From positions 2,418,001 through 2,482,000 of the forward strand of contig NC_053182.1 in assembly GCF_905163445.1 (NCBI RefSeq): 64,000 nucleotides of DNA. Reading direction: 5' to 3'. This stretch comes from Pararge aegeria (taxonomy: Eukaryota; Arthropoda; Insecta; Lepidoptera; Nymphalidae). Numbering within the stretch: the first letter of the stretch is position 1; each line of letters opens with the position of its first letter. The notes below the pieces were generated by a model. It searched no databases. It was given only the letters and a program-made list of their open reading frames with translations, and was not told the origin of the DNA. A program made the translations under genes and the position numbers. This document shows, one piece after another, positions 63,911 to 64,000 of the stretch.

Positions 63911-64000
63911 CAATTTCAGTTTCTTGCGTGCTGAACTAACTGTACACTTTATTCATACAACAACTTGGTTTGGAACATAATATAATCATAGCTTCAGTTT

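Overview
The window is a stretch of insect nuclear genome. It is AT-rich and intron-containing, and densely filled with repeats that recur many times inside these 64 kb. The repeat types are two abundant tRNA-derived SINE families, 3' ends of several non-LTR retrotransposons (LINEs), short TIR elements (MITEs) with 8-bp target duplications, and elements opening with the TATTATAAATG core familiar from Lepidoptera. Together with the gene content this points to a butterfly or moth, probably a nymphalid; the species is inferred, not proven. There is no sign of bacterial, organellar or viral origin.

One gene can be assembled with confidence: a papain-family (C1A) cysteine protease on the minus strand, from an ATG at 10989 to a TAA at 5339, in six exons. 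All splice sites are GT/AG, the phases join cleanly, and the product is 336 residues. It has a signal peptide, an ERFNIN/GxNxFxD propeptide and a full Cys/His/Asn active site. A TATA box lies about 55 bp upstream of the ATG. Every intron except none is spared: introns 1-5 all carry transposon fragments, yet the reading frame is intact.

Other coding signals are weak. They are a possible last exon at 1-139 (+), an 87-codon ORF at 21119-21382 (-) beside two perfect hairpins, and a possible 7-codon first coding exon ending in a consensus splice donor at 50689 (+). The last lies downstream of a GC-rich island with four CCAAT boxes and a DRE-like site.

Layout: 0-5 kb repeats and a possible upstream gene end; 5.3-11 kb cathepsin gene; 11-40 kb repeat-rich DNA with dead LINE fragments, SINEs and nested MITEs; 40-50 kb comparatively repeat-poor DNA; 50-57 kb two promoter-like islands about 6 kb apart sharing an 11-mer TCAGTTTCAGT, with an enhancer-like GC-rich patch between them; 57-64 kb repeats again. 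The 40-57 kb part looks like regulatory DNA of a gene whose main exons lie outside the window (inference). I see no true tRNA, rRNA or CRISPR. Repeat family names used here (SINE-A, SINE-B, LINE-C and so on) are local labels.
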